64,000 bases of DNA from Chrysomallon squamiferum (GCA_012295275.1 CM022675.1:9204193-9268192); one strand, 5' to 3'. Counted from the first letter of the stretch, positions 12,681 to 25,449 are shown. Notes: generated from the sequence alone by a model not told the origin. Numbers and translations: made by a program.

Positions 12681-13014
12681 AGGATCGAAACTGCACTTTT
12701 CTCATTTAACATTTTTTAATAGTTATCTTACAAACGAACGCTACATTTTATTTCGTAAAAGTCTAATGGTACGTGCTGTCTTACTTCTTTAAATTCAAAT
12801 AAAAAAATTCTACTCGTTGTTATCGACAACTATTATGTTTGTCTGTAAAATATATTTTTAATTAATATTCTATTTACCTTTTTCCTAACACATGCGTTAA
12901 GTTGTGAAATACTGCGATCTGTACTAATACTGAATTAAATTTCAGAGAATATTCTTTCCTGTTCTTTCTGTCTCTCTCTGTTTCTCTCTTCGCTGTCTTC
13001 CTCCCTCTGTGTCT

Positions 13015-13670
13015 ACATTTATCTGTCTATCCATCTGTCTGTCTAGTTATCTTTGTCTGTATATCTTTCTCTTTCCTCTCTACTTATCTATGTGCCTACT
13101 TACCTGTGTACCTACATACCTTTCTATCTACCTTTATACCTGTTTACCTTTATAACTCCTTACCTTTATACCCCTCTACCGTTCTAACTACCTAGCATTA
13201 TATTTGCCCACATTTATAACTTACCAACCATTATACCTACTTACCTTTTTACCTACCTGCCTTTATATTTAGCTTTCTATATGCCTATCTTGTTGTCTAC
13301 CTAACTTTCTACCTACTTAACCTTTACCTACCTACCCTTCCTCCTTCATTTATACCTACCTACCTGCCTGCCTTTATACCTACCTTTCTACCTATCTCCC
13401 TTTTACCTACTTATCTCTCTTTCAACTTTTATACTTACCTGCCTTTATTCTTACCTTTCTATATGCCTATGTTTATGTCTGCATATCTTTATACTTGTGT
13501 GATTGTCTACCTATCTACCTTTTACCTACCTATCTTGTGCATGGCTGTCTCTCTGCCTACCTTACTTTATACCTACCTTTATACCTATCTATCTATCTGT
13601 CTGCCTTTATGTCTACCAACCTTTCCATCTAACCTACCATAACACCTACCTACCTTTATACTTAACAGTC
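13015..13670. repeat. Degenerate CTAC/TACC tetranucleotide array
   Basis: About 650 bp of imperfect TACC, CTAC, TTTA and CTGT units (phrases like CCTACCTTTATACCTA) run through the interval. They look like a decayed tetranucleotide satellite, and the + strand is strongly pyrimidine-rich. Confidence 0.85.
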
Positions 13671-13726
13671 TAATTACTTTATTTATTTCATTCTTTAGTC
13701 ATTTCAAAAAATTAATTTCCTACGCA

Positions 13727-13831
<105 letters not shown>

Positions 13832-13849
13832 CTGTGTCACACTCTTGTC

Positions 13850-14050
13850 GCCCTGACAGCCCTTTAACACCTGAATGCTCAGGTAAGCTGGTCGATAGCC
13901 ACAAATATTGATAATGCAATTATGACAATCACTTGTCTGTTTCCTAGTTTAATCGTCTTTATCAATGTAATTGTGCTCGACGCTCAGGTAATTTCCATCG
14001 CGCCAAATAAAACATCTAATCAATTTCCTAAGCAGGTATTAAACGGTGAT
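13850..14050. promoter_or_regulatory. Island with four ACCTG/CAGGT sites and GGTCGATA
   Basis: GCCCTTTAACACCTG lies at 13859-13873, identical to 2340-2354. CAGGTAA follows at 13880-13886 and GGTCGATA at 13890-13897. Further CAGGTA sites lie at 13985-13990 and 14033-14038. Motif order matches the island at 2340. Confidence 0.5.
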
Positions 14051-14189
14051 TAAAAAGATATGAAAAGGGAATCGTAAATATTAATAATTGATAATGGCCT
14101 TTGTGTGTTACGGTCTGTAGAGAGTATTTTTATATTTTTTTGAGTGTAAGAGTTAACTAGATGTAAATTAAGAATACGTGATTACGTGT

Positions 14190-15075
14190 TTGTGAGAGGA
14201 AGAGAGAGACAGACAGACAGAGAGATGGGAAGAGAGAGAGAAAGAGAGAGAGTGGGGAGGGAAGAACGGTGGGAATGGAAGGAAGGAAGGAGAGAGACAG
14301 AGAGATAACGGGAGAGAGGGGGAAAGAGACAGAGAGAGGGAGGGAAGGGAAGGAAAGGAGAGAGACAGAGAGATAATGGGAGAGAGGGGGAGAGAGACAG
14401 AGAGAGGGAGGGAATGGAAGGAAGGAAGGAGAGAGACAGAGAGGTAATGGGAGAGAGGGGGAGAGAAACAGAGAGGGAGGGAAGGGAAGGAAGAAAGGAG
14501 AGAGACAGAGAGTGGGAGAGAGGGGGAGGGAAGGGAAGGAAGGAAGGAGAGAGACAGTGGGAGAGAGGGAGAGAGAGGGAAGGAAAGAAGAAATGTAATG
14601 AGAGACTGAGAGAGAGGGGGAGAGAGACACCGAGAGAGAGAAGGGAGGGATGTAGGGAAAAAAGGAAGGAGAGAGAGGGAGAGAGTGAAGGAGGGAGGGA
14701 AGGGAAGACAGGAAGGAGAGAAACAGAGAGAGAGTGGGAGAGAAGGGGGAAATGATTGTGATAAAATAAAAATAAAACGAAAGAAAGGAAAATCAGAGGG
14801 AGAGAGTAAACTGTGAGAAAAAAATGATAAAAAGGAAAGAAAGAGAAACTCGGAAGAAAATCATTTAAAAAGAGAGAGGGAATGAAACAGAGAGAAAGCT
14901 AAAGAAGGAAGAGGAGAGAGCGACAGAGTAGAGGAGATGGAGAGAGGAGGAGAATGGAGAGAAAGAAAGAGGAAAGAAAAGGGAGAGAAAGCGAGAGACA
15001 GAGAGAACGAGAGAGGAGGAAGAGGGACAGACAGAGACAGAGACAGAGAGAGAAAGAGAGAGAGAGAGATATGGA
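14190..15075. repeat. Long polypurine tract with internal tandem unit of about 65-70 bp
   Basis: About 880 bp of almost pure A/G on the + strand. At 14285-14560 a unit with landmarks GAGAGACAGAGAGATAATGG, GGGAGAGAGGGGGAGAGAGA and GGAAGGAAGG repeats about four or five times with small changes. Long mirror-like purine tracts can form triplex (H-DNA) structures. Open frames here encode only Arg/Glu/Gly or Ser/Leu repeats. Confidence 0.9.
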
Positions 15076-15155
15076 ATGGTGCATAGTTAATTGGATAGAT
15101 ATAGATGGACACGTATGTGTGTACAGTCATACATACATACATGCATGCATACATA

Positions 15156-15164
15156 ATAATAATA

Positions 15165-15215
<51 letters not shown>

Positions 15216-15235
15216 AATAAATAAATAAATAAATT
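15156..15235. repeat. (AAT)n-(AAAT)n microsatellite
   Basis: AAT units pass into AAAT units. Confidence 0.96.
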
Positions 15236-15499
15236 AAAAAAAGAATATTAATAAAAGAATAAAATAAAATAAGATAAAACGTTTAGCCCCATTCAACAAA
15301 AATAAAGAATAAATCATATTTTGCTTCTTTTTTTCTTCCCACACAAATTAATACATGTTGATCTATCCCAACATACTGAAATGATTAACATTAAGAAGAA
15401 ACAATACATATATCAAAAATAAAAGAAAGAAAGGATAAAAAAAAAAAAAAAAAAAAAAAAGAAATCTGTTCATTTAACAAGGTAACAGAACTTGCATTG

Positions 15500-15860
15500 T
15501 CTTCCCGTTTCTTTGAAATTCAAAATGGCCGCCCTTCGTAATTAAACCTTATCTCGGTGCCTTCTGCTGCGTCTGGGACACTCGGAGGCGAAGTCTGCGG
15601 AACTGGTCAACTACAAAAGACAATGCCCAACTGGACAACGGCTCCGGCAAAAGATCAAAGGATTAGAAACAACAAAAGCGGTTAGTGTATTATTCTCCGC
15701 AGATTTCCCTTGTCTGAAGGCGCCGCTAAAAGACGGACGCGGCACGAGGTGCATAACGGTTCCGCGTTTAGCTCCGACGGCTAAAATACAGGTTATTCGC
15801 GTCCGCACCTTTTGTTCGTTTTTGTTTATACATTTAACTTTGATGTGCACGTTAATATCC
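15500..15860. promoter_or_regulatory. CpG-rich unique island
   Basis: The island has a high CpG count relative to its surroundings and contains an AAAATGGCCGCCCTT YY1-like segment at about 15523. A minus-strand 79-residue frame has ordinary composition but no recognisable domain. It could be a distal enhancer, or an exon of an unrecognised transcript. Confidence 0.3.
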
Positions 15861-16395
15861 AGTGAAGAAGTGTTTGGGGTTAGCCGTGAATAAAGAAATG
15901 TATTTCAGCTTCGCAGGTCCCCGCTAATCTTCATGGTAAATCACAGCTGAAAAATGAAAAATCGCCTTTGGCCACACTTTTGTGTGTTCGCCATTGAAGA
16001 GATTTGTCAGTTAAGTACAGGCCGGGGTGGGAAAGATGCATGATGCTTATTGATTCCGTGTGTGAGTGTGAGTGTGTGTGTGTGTGTCATTGTTTTCGAA
16101 ATTTGTAGAAATAAATGTGTTTGCGTGCGGAAAGGGTTTAGTTGTGTTTTCATGCTTTGATTCTTTGCAGAGTTGGTTGAGAAAGGTAAAGAGAGGATGT
16201 CGTGTGTGTTTTTGTGTGTGTGTGTGTATGTGTGTGTGTATGTTCGTGTATGTTTATATGTTTTTGTATGTACATAAGCATTTGTATACTAGTGCCTGTC
16301 TATATATCTATCTATCTCTCTATTTTTCCTGCACTCTCTGTTTGTCTTTTTCTGTCTATCTCTGTTTGTCTTTTTCTGTCTATCTCTGTTCTTCT

Positions 16396-16496
<101 letters not shown>

Positions 16497-16869
16497 TTAC
16501 ACACGAAACATGTATTATATATTTTGTCATCAGCAAATTTCTTAGATTTCTACCAAGCTAATTTATAACATAACTTAAAACTTATTTTCTTTCCAAATTT
16601 TTGGAACATGATGTTTAAGATCAGTTAACAGATCAGTTCATTTAATCTCTCTCTTATCTCTTTCGATGCACACATCAGAGAATCATATAACGTATCATAA
16701 ATAAATCACGATTATTAAAGCATTCATTTCATAATCATTTTACATCCTTTTTGATTCTTATTTACAGCAGTTAATCTTATTTTTTAATTAGAAACATCCA
16801 ACTACGCGACTGGACACTATGGCATTAACATTTTTTCTCATTTTCTCCAGACATCGTTTTTAAAAAAAA

Positions 16870-17035
16870 ATCCGCCCTTGTTCATAACACTTTGGAAACA
16901 AACAAACCGTTACCCCTCCCCCTTGTGATCGCTTTTCCAACCCGCCCTTACAACTTTAACATAACGCATCCCCTCCCCTAAACTATCATTTTCAAGCCGC
17001 CCTGTACCACTTGAACACGACGCTTTCAAACCACT
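16870..17035. repeat. C-rich diverged minisatellite, period about 55-65 bp
   Basis: Three imperfect copies share a CCGCCCT start and an ACTTTAACA-AACGC body (about 16871, 16939 and 16995). They lead directly into the motif island at 17040. Confidence 0.55.
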
Positions 17036-17039
17036 GCGG

Positions 17040-17300
17040 GGACTAATAACAGTCATGATCCCTGAAATTATCGGGTGTGTTCTTTAAGAGCCTTACCTTT
17101 CAGGTGTGACCAATCGATAATGGCACGCGACAGGCTGATTTGATAAGGCCGTCAGCAGCCAGGTGAACCAATCGGAAGATCCGCTTCGTTACGAGCTCGA
17201 GTCGTCACCTCCCGGAGAGCGAGACCGAGGAGATCCGAATTAAGCCGAAGCCAGGTGTGAAGGATCGGTAGCCCGTGTAGCCTAGCAGCTAATGGGCGGT
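17040..17300. promoter_or_regulatory. CpG-rich island with triplicated CAGGTG-N-ATCGRTA module
   Basis: Three direct copies of one composite site are visible: CAGGTGTGACCAATCGATAA at 17101-17120, CAGGTGAACCAATCGG at 17160-17175 and CAGGTGTGAAGGATCGGTA at 17252-17270. An additional CACCT lies at about 17206 and a TGATAAGG near 17140. This is among the most GC-rich stretches upstream of the gene. Confidence 0.5.
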
Positions 17301-17449
17301 TTATCGTATGTGGCTTGTACAAGACTTAGATCTACGTAAAATAATCTGTCTGTGTTTGGTACTTTGTTTACGTATACTTGGTGTCAAAAGAAATAAAGAA
17401 ATAAAAATACGTATAAAAGCACTATTTACAGATATTATCATTATATACA

Positions 17450-17556
17450 TATTATTGTTGTTGTTGTTGTTGTTGTTGTTGTTATTATTATTATTACTAT
17501 TATTACTATTATTACTATTATTATTATTATTACTATTATTATTATTATTATTATTA

Positions 17557-17592
<36 letters not shown>

Positions 17593-17725
17593 TCTGCTGT
17601 TTTTTATTTATTAATTTATTTACATATTTATATATTTATTTATTTATTTAATATTTATTTATTTTTATTTATGTATTTATTTAATTATGTATTTATTTAT
17701 TTATGTATATATTTATTATTAAAGG
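17450..17725. repeat. (TTG)n-(TTA)n-(TTTA)n compound microsatellite
   Basis: TTG units pass into TTA units, then TTTA/TGTA units. The 146-residue poly-Leu frame across it is an artefact. Confidence 0.95.
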
Positions 17726-17749
17726 TTTACTCGTGTTGCTGTGAATAAA

Positions 17750-18583
17750 TAATTTAAATAAATTTTTATCATTCAGATTTGTTATATAATTGTTTCTTAG
17801 TAAAAAATCGATTTTAGATTGTATATATAAATATAGCGGCCTAGTGCAGTTTACTTATTTCCAGGAAACTGTTCTATTGTATTTATATCAAGCATTAATA
17901 TATTCCATTTTGGACATTTCAAAAGATATTATTTTGTTTCTCGATTAAGAATACGTAAAATAGTACGAACGAAGTGTCTAAATTTCCTTTTCTTTCATCA
18001 TTTTAACTGGATACGTAGCACAAATCTTTGTTAATAATAAAGTATAATAATAATAATGTAACAGATTCATAAAGATTGCAATTTTCTTGTGTAAACGTGA
18101 CATATAGAAAATATTTTTGTAAATAAACACAAACACATACACGAGCGCGCGCGCATACACATTCTCTCATCTCTGTTTGTAAATAAACACAGAAACACAC
18201 TCACAATCATACATACACATACATACGTACATACATAAAAATAGCGAACAGAAACTAAGTGAAGGATGGAGATAATTAATTTATTAAAGAAATGAAAGCA
18301 ACGAAACACACAACACACACACATACATACACACAAAAAAAAAACAACAAAGAAAAAATTAATAAAACATTACTGATCTGTTAACTGATTATTTTTAATG
18401 GTTAATTCACAAAGTAATAATTTGAGTTCAGTATCATCATAATGCCGTCTTAAACATTATGCTGCAAGACAAAAATTTGGAGAGAAAATAAGTTTTTAAG
18501 TTATGTGATAAATTAGGTTGGTAGAAATCTAAGAAATTTGCTGATAACAAAATATATAAGACATGTTTCGCGTGTAATGTGTG

Positions 18584-18585
<2 letters not shown>
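17750..18585. other. AT-rich non-coding with CA/CATA tracts
   Basis: AT-rich unique sequence with CA/TACA-rich stretches at 18120-18240 and 18305-18335. No gene signal was seen. Confidence 0.6.
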
Positions 18586-18664
<79 letters not shown>

Positions 18665-18708
18665 CTTCTTTTTCTTACTACCACTACTACTATTACTACT
18701 ACTACTAC

Positions 18709-18793
<85 letters not shown>

Positions 18794-18795
18794 TC
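18586..18795. repeat. (GA)n followed by (TTA)n
   Basis: A GA run of about 75 bp and an ACT/TTA run of about 115 bp. A poly-A tract follows at 18866-18903. Confidence 0.97.
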
Positions 18796-18858
18796 AGTTA
18801 TTTCTTTTGTTTTATTTCATTAGATTGTAACGAACCAGAGAACACCCGGATAATGTTG

Positions 18859-18905
<47 letters not shown>

Positions 18906-19019
18906 GGAAAAATAATAAATAAAAGAAAGAAATAGAAAAAAAAAAAAAACGTGTTGATTTAAAAAACTACAAACAATCGACGAACGTCGGCGTATTAGCG
19001 AAATCAGATTCATAAATCA

Positions 19020-19440
19020 AAAAAAAAAACAAGGACGACGTAGATTCACCTTTGTGTCGTCGTCTGCTTGTCGCTCACGCGGGGCGCGAACAAAATGAAT
19101 GTCAGGGGGAAGTAATTCTAATCAAAGACGAATGCGGGTAAACGGACACCGCTTAGAAGGAACCCTGACAACGGCGAAGAATGGCGAGGTCTTTAAGAAG
19201 TTCAACACACCTGCATTGCCAGATCGATTAAGATGTTTCGTTTTTCGGTCGAGAATCGGACACGAACGACACGGCGCGTGCAGTAAGTGTGACACACCCT
19301 CATGTTAGTGTCGCCCGAGACAACAAGAAGTCATGATTCTCCAGGATGTATATATGTATCTTTTGTGGAGGATAACTTACTCCGGGACAATGTGCCCGTT
19401 CTGTCGAGAGTGCATGCCACGTGACCAGGTGAGAAGAAGA
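19020..19440. promoter_or_regulatory. CpG-rich island with CACCTG/ATCGATTA pair and CACGTGAC
   Basis: CACCTG at 19208-19213 is followed by GATCGATTA at about 19222-19230. CACGTGAC (19418-19425) abuts CAGGTG (about 19426-19431) in the sequence CCACGTGACCAGGTGAG, so a CACGTG and a CAGGTG site share one short segment. A 69-residue + strand frame (19099-19308) looks protein-like in composition but has no recognised domain. Confidence 0.4.
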
Positions 19441-19699
19441 AAAAAAAGAAAAGAAAAGGGAAAAGACAAACAGTGTGTATAATCAACTGATAAAAAAAAA
19501 AACTGATGTCATGGAGGCAGCCATATTTCACAGCTTTTCATAATAATAATAATTTTTTTTTTTTTTTTTTTTTTTTTTTGTCTTCCAAAAGAGGATTAAA
19601 GAAACCATGAAAACGACCTCATACATCTGCAGCAATGATGATGATGATGAAGAAACACACACACAGAGACAGAGAGAAAAAAAAAAAATCCATGATAGA

Positions 19700-20140
19700 C
19701 TTAGGGCATAATTTGCCCTTTGAGATTCTTCATGTTAACGACCCAGCGCCCTATATTCCGTATTCATTGTCTTTGTCGTGGTGTTTTGCCGCCCGCTGAG
19801 AAAATAGGTCACACGTCTTACACAAGTCTATTCTTCATTTATTTCTTTGTGTTTTTTCCTCCGTCTTTAAGAACGCTCCATTTAAAAAATGATTAGTCCG
19901 TTTTCGAGTAATGAATTTAATGTAATCTAAGGTTTCAGTTTTGTTTTTAATAAAGAGATAGTTTATAGGTTGATGACACGAATTTAAAAACTGGATAGGT
20001 TTATCAACTGTAAGACATACACGTACATACGTCATATATACGATAACACACGAACAAACAGACACACAAATATACTACTACTATTACTACTACAAAAATA
20101 ACAACAATACTGCTACTACTATTATAATAATGATAAAGGT
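19700..20140. other. Unique AT-rich non-coding
   Basis: Non-repetitive sequence with no recognised motif cluster or gene. A 76-residue minus-strand frame is not recognised. Confidence 0.5.
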
Positions 20141-20150
20141 AATATTGGTT

Positions 20151-20186
<36 letters not shown>

Positions 20187-20291
20187 ATAGTAGTAAAACA
20201 ATGATGATGATAATAATAATAATATTAATTAATAAATAAATAAGCAAATGTGATATGAACATAACCAGAAATTTATTATTTTTCTTTTCGG

Positions 20292-20325
<34 letters not shown>

Positions 20326-20360
20326 ATTATTGTTATCGTTGTTCTTCTTTTTCTTATTAA
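20140..20360. repeat. (GTA)n and (GTT)n trinucleotide repeats
   Basis: GTA/TAG units lie at about 20150-20190 and GTT units at about 20293-20345. Confidence 0.9.
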
Positions 20361-20399
20361 TTATTATTTTGTGGCCTAATATCCGGCTTCTATACATAT

Positions 20400-21640
20400 A
20401 AAAACATTATTAGGATTGAGAATGCGGATGTCCTGGAAGAAAACTGCTGTATAAAAATGCACGTGTTCCATGAATCAGTAATTTAACTTCTTTATTCCTA
20501 GATTATATGGGTTATATATGAAAATAATTTGTTCAAGACAAGAAATCGGTTTTCAAAACAAAATTTATATATTCGAGTCATTTATCTCCGAATCTTGATG
20601 TGAAAGGTGAAATAACATAGAAGCTTCAAAATCACTAACACATAACATCAAGAGGAAGAAGGACAAAAACAAGAAACTGATGATAATGATGGTGAACAAC
20701 AACAACAACTCATAAACAGATTGTAAAAGTTTACAGTTTGATATTTCTGCAAAAACATTTTTTACTAAATTCGTAACACGGTACGATGTAACCCAAACAG
20801 AGCCCCAAATGGTACAGCTTAACGGAGACAATGTCGTCCTGCAAGTGAAAATTTAGGAAATCGACTCTGCGATTTTCTTGTTATCTGAACAGCTTTAAAT
20901 TACTGAAAACTTTTCTTTCCAATACTCTTTCGCTTATTCACTTGTCTGCGACACATTCTACCTGTACTGACCGATGACGTAATTTGTTTACTGGAAACAA
21001 CAATGTATTCCTACGCACTTTTGACTTTAGCGCATAGCTTATGCGTTACCTCCCTTACTTCAAAACGGTTTCCTCTATGACTAATCTGTGAACTGCGAAT
21101 GAGCAAATGTATGTAAACTACCAAAGGTCACAAAAACAAAGCGAAACGGCCAGTTAATATTTGTCAGTATGGCTAAAGTAAATATGCAAGTTCCGTACAT
21201 TGTAATTTGTCTTCGTGTATGGTACGACCTTGCGTGAATTAAATCAATTATGAGCTATTGTAATGAATAATAAAAAAGTGATAATATATGTTGTTTTATG
21301 TCAACCTTTTCTTTTACTTTGCGTACGCTATTCTACTGATTCAGGAAGAGGAGAAGAAGAAGAAGAAATGGAATAAATAAATAAATAAATAAATTGTAAC
21401 AACTAATTATGGCGAGAAAAAAAAAAGTGTATTTATTTAATAACCTATAAATAAAATATTATTAAATAATAAATTTACCATAACATTGGTATTTTATTAA
21501 TGTTATTAAGTGCTTTTGTTTAACTTAATCTTTGAAAAATAAAAATAATAACAATAATAATAAAAAATAACAATAATAAAAATAAAATAAGGAGCTATAC
21601 AAAATCAAAAAGAACATTAGCAATCAGCTATTTTTGTCCC
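20400..21640. other. Unique upstream DNA
   Basis: Mostly non-repetitive sequence. A short (AAAT) run lies at 21372-21395 and an AAT/AAC-rich part at 21540-21590. No coding exon recognised. Confidence 0.5.
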
Positions 21641-21669
21641 GACGAATATTTAAATGAAGTTTCTTTGTT

Positions 21670-21790
21670 TGTCATTCACTTTATCTCCTGACATGCACGT
21701 GACTGTCCGGAAACGAGCTAAGCCAGCTAGGACTTCCGTTTTATGTAAAACTAAGGCGGAAATCACGTGACACACCCACTTGTGATACGA
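21670..21790. promoter_or_regulatory. Paired CACGTGAC E-boxes
   Basis: CACGTGAC at 21696-21703 and the full palindrome TCACGTGAC at 21763-21771 lie 60 bp apart in unique, CpG-containing DNA that also holds GGACTTCCG and GGCGGAAAT, which are ETS-like. Confidence 0.4.
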
Positions 21791-22399
21791 ACACCTCCGA
21801 TGATTGCAGAAGTACTTAAAAGACAAATAATACCGCTTAAAGGTATTTGTAGAAAATTCTGACGTCTTTGTTTAGAAAGATAAATATCTCTGTTTTTGTT
21901 GTAGTATTGGCGTGTAGTAGCAACAACAACGAATAATAGTAACATCAATAAAAACAACAGCAGCAGCAACAACAACAACAACAATAATATTATATTATTT
22001 TTTGACATATAAAATACATTAGTTAATTTGTTATAACTGTTTTAATTATTTAAATTTAATAATAATAACATCATCAACAACAGCAACAACAATCAGAAGA
22101 AGAAGAAAAATAAAGCAAAAAATAAATAGAAGATGATGATAGAAAAAAAAAAAAGATAAATAAATAAAAATAAAGAATGAAGAAACAGAAGAACAGTGAC
22201 AAAAAATATCATTACTATTGTTATCTTCTATTAACAAAAATGACGTTCCGCTAAAGACACGTTCAGACAATCTGTCTGCGTGTTACAATCAACACAATAT
22301 GAATTTCATTAACGGGATTAGAACACTGGATCCGTCAGCCATGAAATCGCCATGCGTCAAAGGTTCTTTTTAAAAACCAATCCATTTATTTTGATTTCG

Positions 22400-22660
22400 C
22401 GATCGGCCATTACTAGTCACTTAAATAAGTATGAAATACGCCGCTAGGAGGCGCGTCTACCCGACTGGTGTACCTGGCGCGTGGCACGCGGAACATGTCG
22501 CGTGCAGATTTCATGCTCTGCTGGATATAGGCTTCATTTTACGGGTCTGTCGTATTATTTAATGATGTGCCTCCGTTGAGACCGCGTTTCTTCGCTACCT
22601 GTGAAAAGACTATGTAAATATGTGTTCCGCACTCGAGACCAGGCTTTTCCGAGTACTTTC
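22400..22660. promoter_or_regulatory. CpG-rich island with CTCF-like site
   Basis: CCGCTAGGAGGCGC at 22441-22454 matches the bilaterian CTCF core CCASYAGRKGGCRS at 12 of 14 positions. It lies in a CpG-dense stretch with TACCTGG at about 22471 and ACCTG at about 22600. The island sits about 8.1 kb upstream of the ZEB exon. Insulator or loop-anchor function is inference. Confidence 0.35.
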
Positions 22661-22719
22661 ATCATGTTGCGTTAGTTTAGGAACTGTTTGTTAGACAGAT
22701 CTGCGTTAAATAAATGCAT

Positions 22720-23100
22720 TTGCATTTGCGTGTGTGTGTGTCTGTGTGTGTGTGTGTGTTTGAGTATGCATATATGTATATTTTTTATGTGTGCATGTAT
22801 ATTTGTATGTATGTATATATATGTTTTTATTTATTTTGTCTCTTTGTAAGTGTGTATGTATGTATGTATGTATGTATGGATGTTTTGTGTATAAAATAGA
22901 TATAAGAATGTGCATCTGTGTGTATATGTGTATGTGTATGCGCGTATATATATATATATACACACACAAACACATTTGCAGATTCTTATGTGTATATGTA
23001 TGTAAGTGTTCATATATGTATGAATGCATTCCTGTTTGTATGTATGTATGATGGATCTGTGTGTGTTTATGTGTGTGTGTATATGTGCGTGTGTGTGGGT
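22720..23100. repeat. (TG)n/(TATG)n low-complexity region
   Basis: TG and TATG units are mixed with AT-rich spacers. Frames of Cys/Val/Tyr or His/Thr are artefacts. Confidence 0.9.
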
Positions 23101-23160
23101 GCTTGAGGCCTGCAATATCACCAACAAAAATGTAATGTGTAGATATAAGGATTCCGGTTC

Positions 23161-23164
<4 letters not shown>

Positions 23165-23222
<58 letters not shown>
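23165..23222. repeat. (GA)n microsatellite
   Basis: A perfect GA run. Confidence 0.98.
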
Positions 23223-23224
<2 letters not shown>

Positions 23225-23229
23225 ATCCC

Positions 23230-24080
23230 AAAAATTCTTAAATATATATACTGGAACATTTACTGGGATATATCATTCAGCTATATCAATCTGTTAAAAA
23301 TAAATAAAATACATGTAAAGACATTTAAAATAAGTCAGATAATTTTTTGTTTTTTTTTTGTTTTTTGTTTTATCAAAATGATTTACAAATCGTAACTTTA
23401 TTAAGAAAAGGATATACGTAAAAATCTTGCCAAACCTTATTTCATTGTTAGAAAAACGTTAGTGGCGTCTTTTAATTTCTAGAATCTTCTTACGTGATAA
23501 ATAAACGTAGCATTTCATTTGGCCTGGTTTCAAAGATTTGTAAAATACGTCCTTTAAAAAAAAAAAAAATGTATTGTTGGTTATCTGAAAACGTCATATG
23601 CACCACCTTTTGTTTCTCGAGTTATGAAACGTATCTATAAATAAATAAATAAATAAATCAAAGTAAATCAAATCAAATATAATAAATTATTACATTCTCA
23701 AAACATTCAGTAAAACAGCCAACGTATTAGTGAAGTCAGTTTTGATTATTTAATACAAAAATAACATTTCCTTCACTTTCTTTTTTCTATTCTTATTTTA
23801 TTTTATTTTTTTGCCTTTACATTTATTCGTATTCGGAAGAAAATAACAGAAAGTGAATCGAGTTATTTTCGGTGTTCGAATTTTAATTTATTATTATTAT
23901 TATTATAATTATTATTATTATTATTATTTTAGAAATATTACGCAACATGCAATTTACGTCAGTTGAATGACCAACAAACGGTAAATCCCACCATTACAAT
24001 ACTAAACCAACATTGACATCTTTAGTGCAGTCGTAATTTTAGATTGACAATTTTCAGACAATAACTTCCGCAGCAGGCTA
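23230..24080. other. AT-rich non-coding
   Basis: Low-complexity AT-rich DNA with short AAAT, poly-A and TTA tracts. No gene signal was seen. Confidence 0.6.
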
Positions 24081-24089
24081 CATGGTCAT

Positions 24090-24355
24090 ATATTAAGCTC
24101 TGTGCGTGCGTGCACGTGCCAAGTTCCGCGCTCTTTTGAGAGCAGACGTAACAAGGCTTCCAGAAAAGGTGTAACCTGGTCAAGGGTGGTTATTTCCTCC
24201 TGCACGCGCAGGTAGGCTGCTGTGAAGCCACTGACGGGGAATAAACCCATTAATTTTCAAATAATGGAAACAATAAAAGTACACAACGTCCGAGTATCAA
24301 AGAGTTACAGATGTGCCTGATATTTCCGTGATCGACGTCATGCAGACGTCATAAA
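24090..24355. promoter_or_regulatory. CpG-rich island with ACCTG/CAGGT and CRE half-sites
   Basis: ACCTG lies at 24174-24178 and CAGGTAG at 24209-24215. GACGTCAT occurs at 24334-24341 and again immediately downstream, giving a CRE-like pair. GCACGTGC occurs near 24113. Non-repetitive. Confidence 0.4.
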
Positions 24356-25024
24356 CATACAGTTAATTTTAGCTAGTCGAGCAGAAAATATAATTCAAAA
24401 TTTATAGACTGTCTACGAGTTTCATTATTTAATATATGGAATATTTAATTCTTGCATGAACGCATTTTGAGCCCATAGAGTTTTAGGGTCTCCGAATCTG
24501 AAGGTGGAAATTAAATTATAATACAGAATAATGCTCTGTAACGTTTCGCTAGATAGTCTTGTCGACTTGACATTAAATAAAGTCTCCCAAAAAAGAAAAA
24601 ACAAAACAAAACAAAACAAAAAAACAAACAAACAAAAACACACAAAAAACAACAACAATAAGAATAACAACAAACAAAACGAAACAAAACAACAAAGACT
24701 TATGTTTTATTCTGTATTAAATTCTACCAGATGTTTCGTATCAGTAGCTTCCAGTATCTTATAAAATGTACATTCTACATTTATATTAGCTTCTGAAATT
24801 ATATATTTCATTTTTTAACAAGCTAATATCAGATATTTCAGCATAGGACCAAGGCCTTAATTTTATGATAATCTTTTGGAAATCATGCTTAAAAATATTG
24901 TTTTAACGAATAATGCATTAGTAGAAACCGTGACTAGCGAATTTGCTTTTGTTGTTGGTATTGTTTAAATAACCGACTAATATTGGTGGCAAAAAGATGC
25001 AGACGAAAATTAATTGTTACGCGG

Positions 25025-25031
25025 CAAATTT

Positions 25032-25094
<63 letters not shown>

Positions 25095-25193
25095 CAACTC
25101 TCTTTAATGTTAAACTGGGATAGGCGGACCCCAAGTATATTGCCCCAATTTTAAAAAGTAACTATTGCATATTATTATTATTATTATTATTAA

Positions 25194-25227
<34 letters not shown>

Positions 25228-25235
25228 GAATTTTA
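25025..25235. repeat. (AAT)n and (TTA)n microsatellites
   Basis: An AAT run at 25031-25092 and a TTA run at 25170-25228 are in opposite orientation and could pair across a 77-bp spacer. Poly-T tracts follow at 25371-25393 and 25418-25442. Confidence 0.92.
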
Positions 25236-25239
25236 AGCT

Positions 25240-25330
25240 TCCAATTAGTCTAATGATGACATCGATGAGTCACAGTTAATTTATGACATTAGTAATCCAC
25301 GCGCAGTGACGTCATTGACAGCCGTGTTAA
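25240..25330. promoter_or_regulatory. Perfect CRE in unique patch
   Basis: TGACGTCA lies at 25307-25314, in a short patch of unique sequence between two simple-repeat blocks. Confidence 0.3.
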
Positions 25331-25411
25331 TAGTAAATCTCGGCTGTTTAAAGTTGATATATTTTATTACTTTTTTTTTTTTTTTTTTTTTTATAGGTAG
25401 GAGTCTGCTGT

Positions 25412-25442
<31 letters not shown>

Positions 25443-25449
25443 GTTGTAT

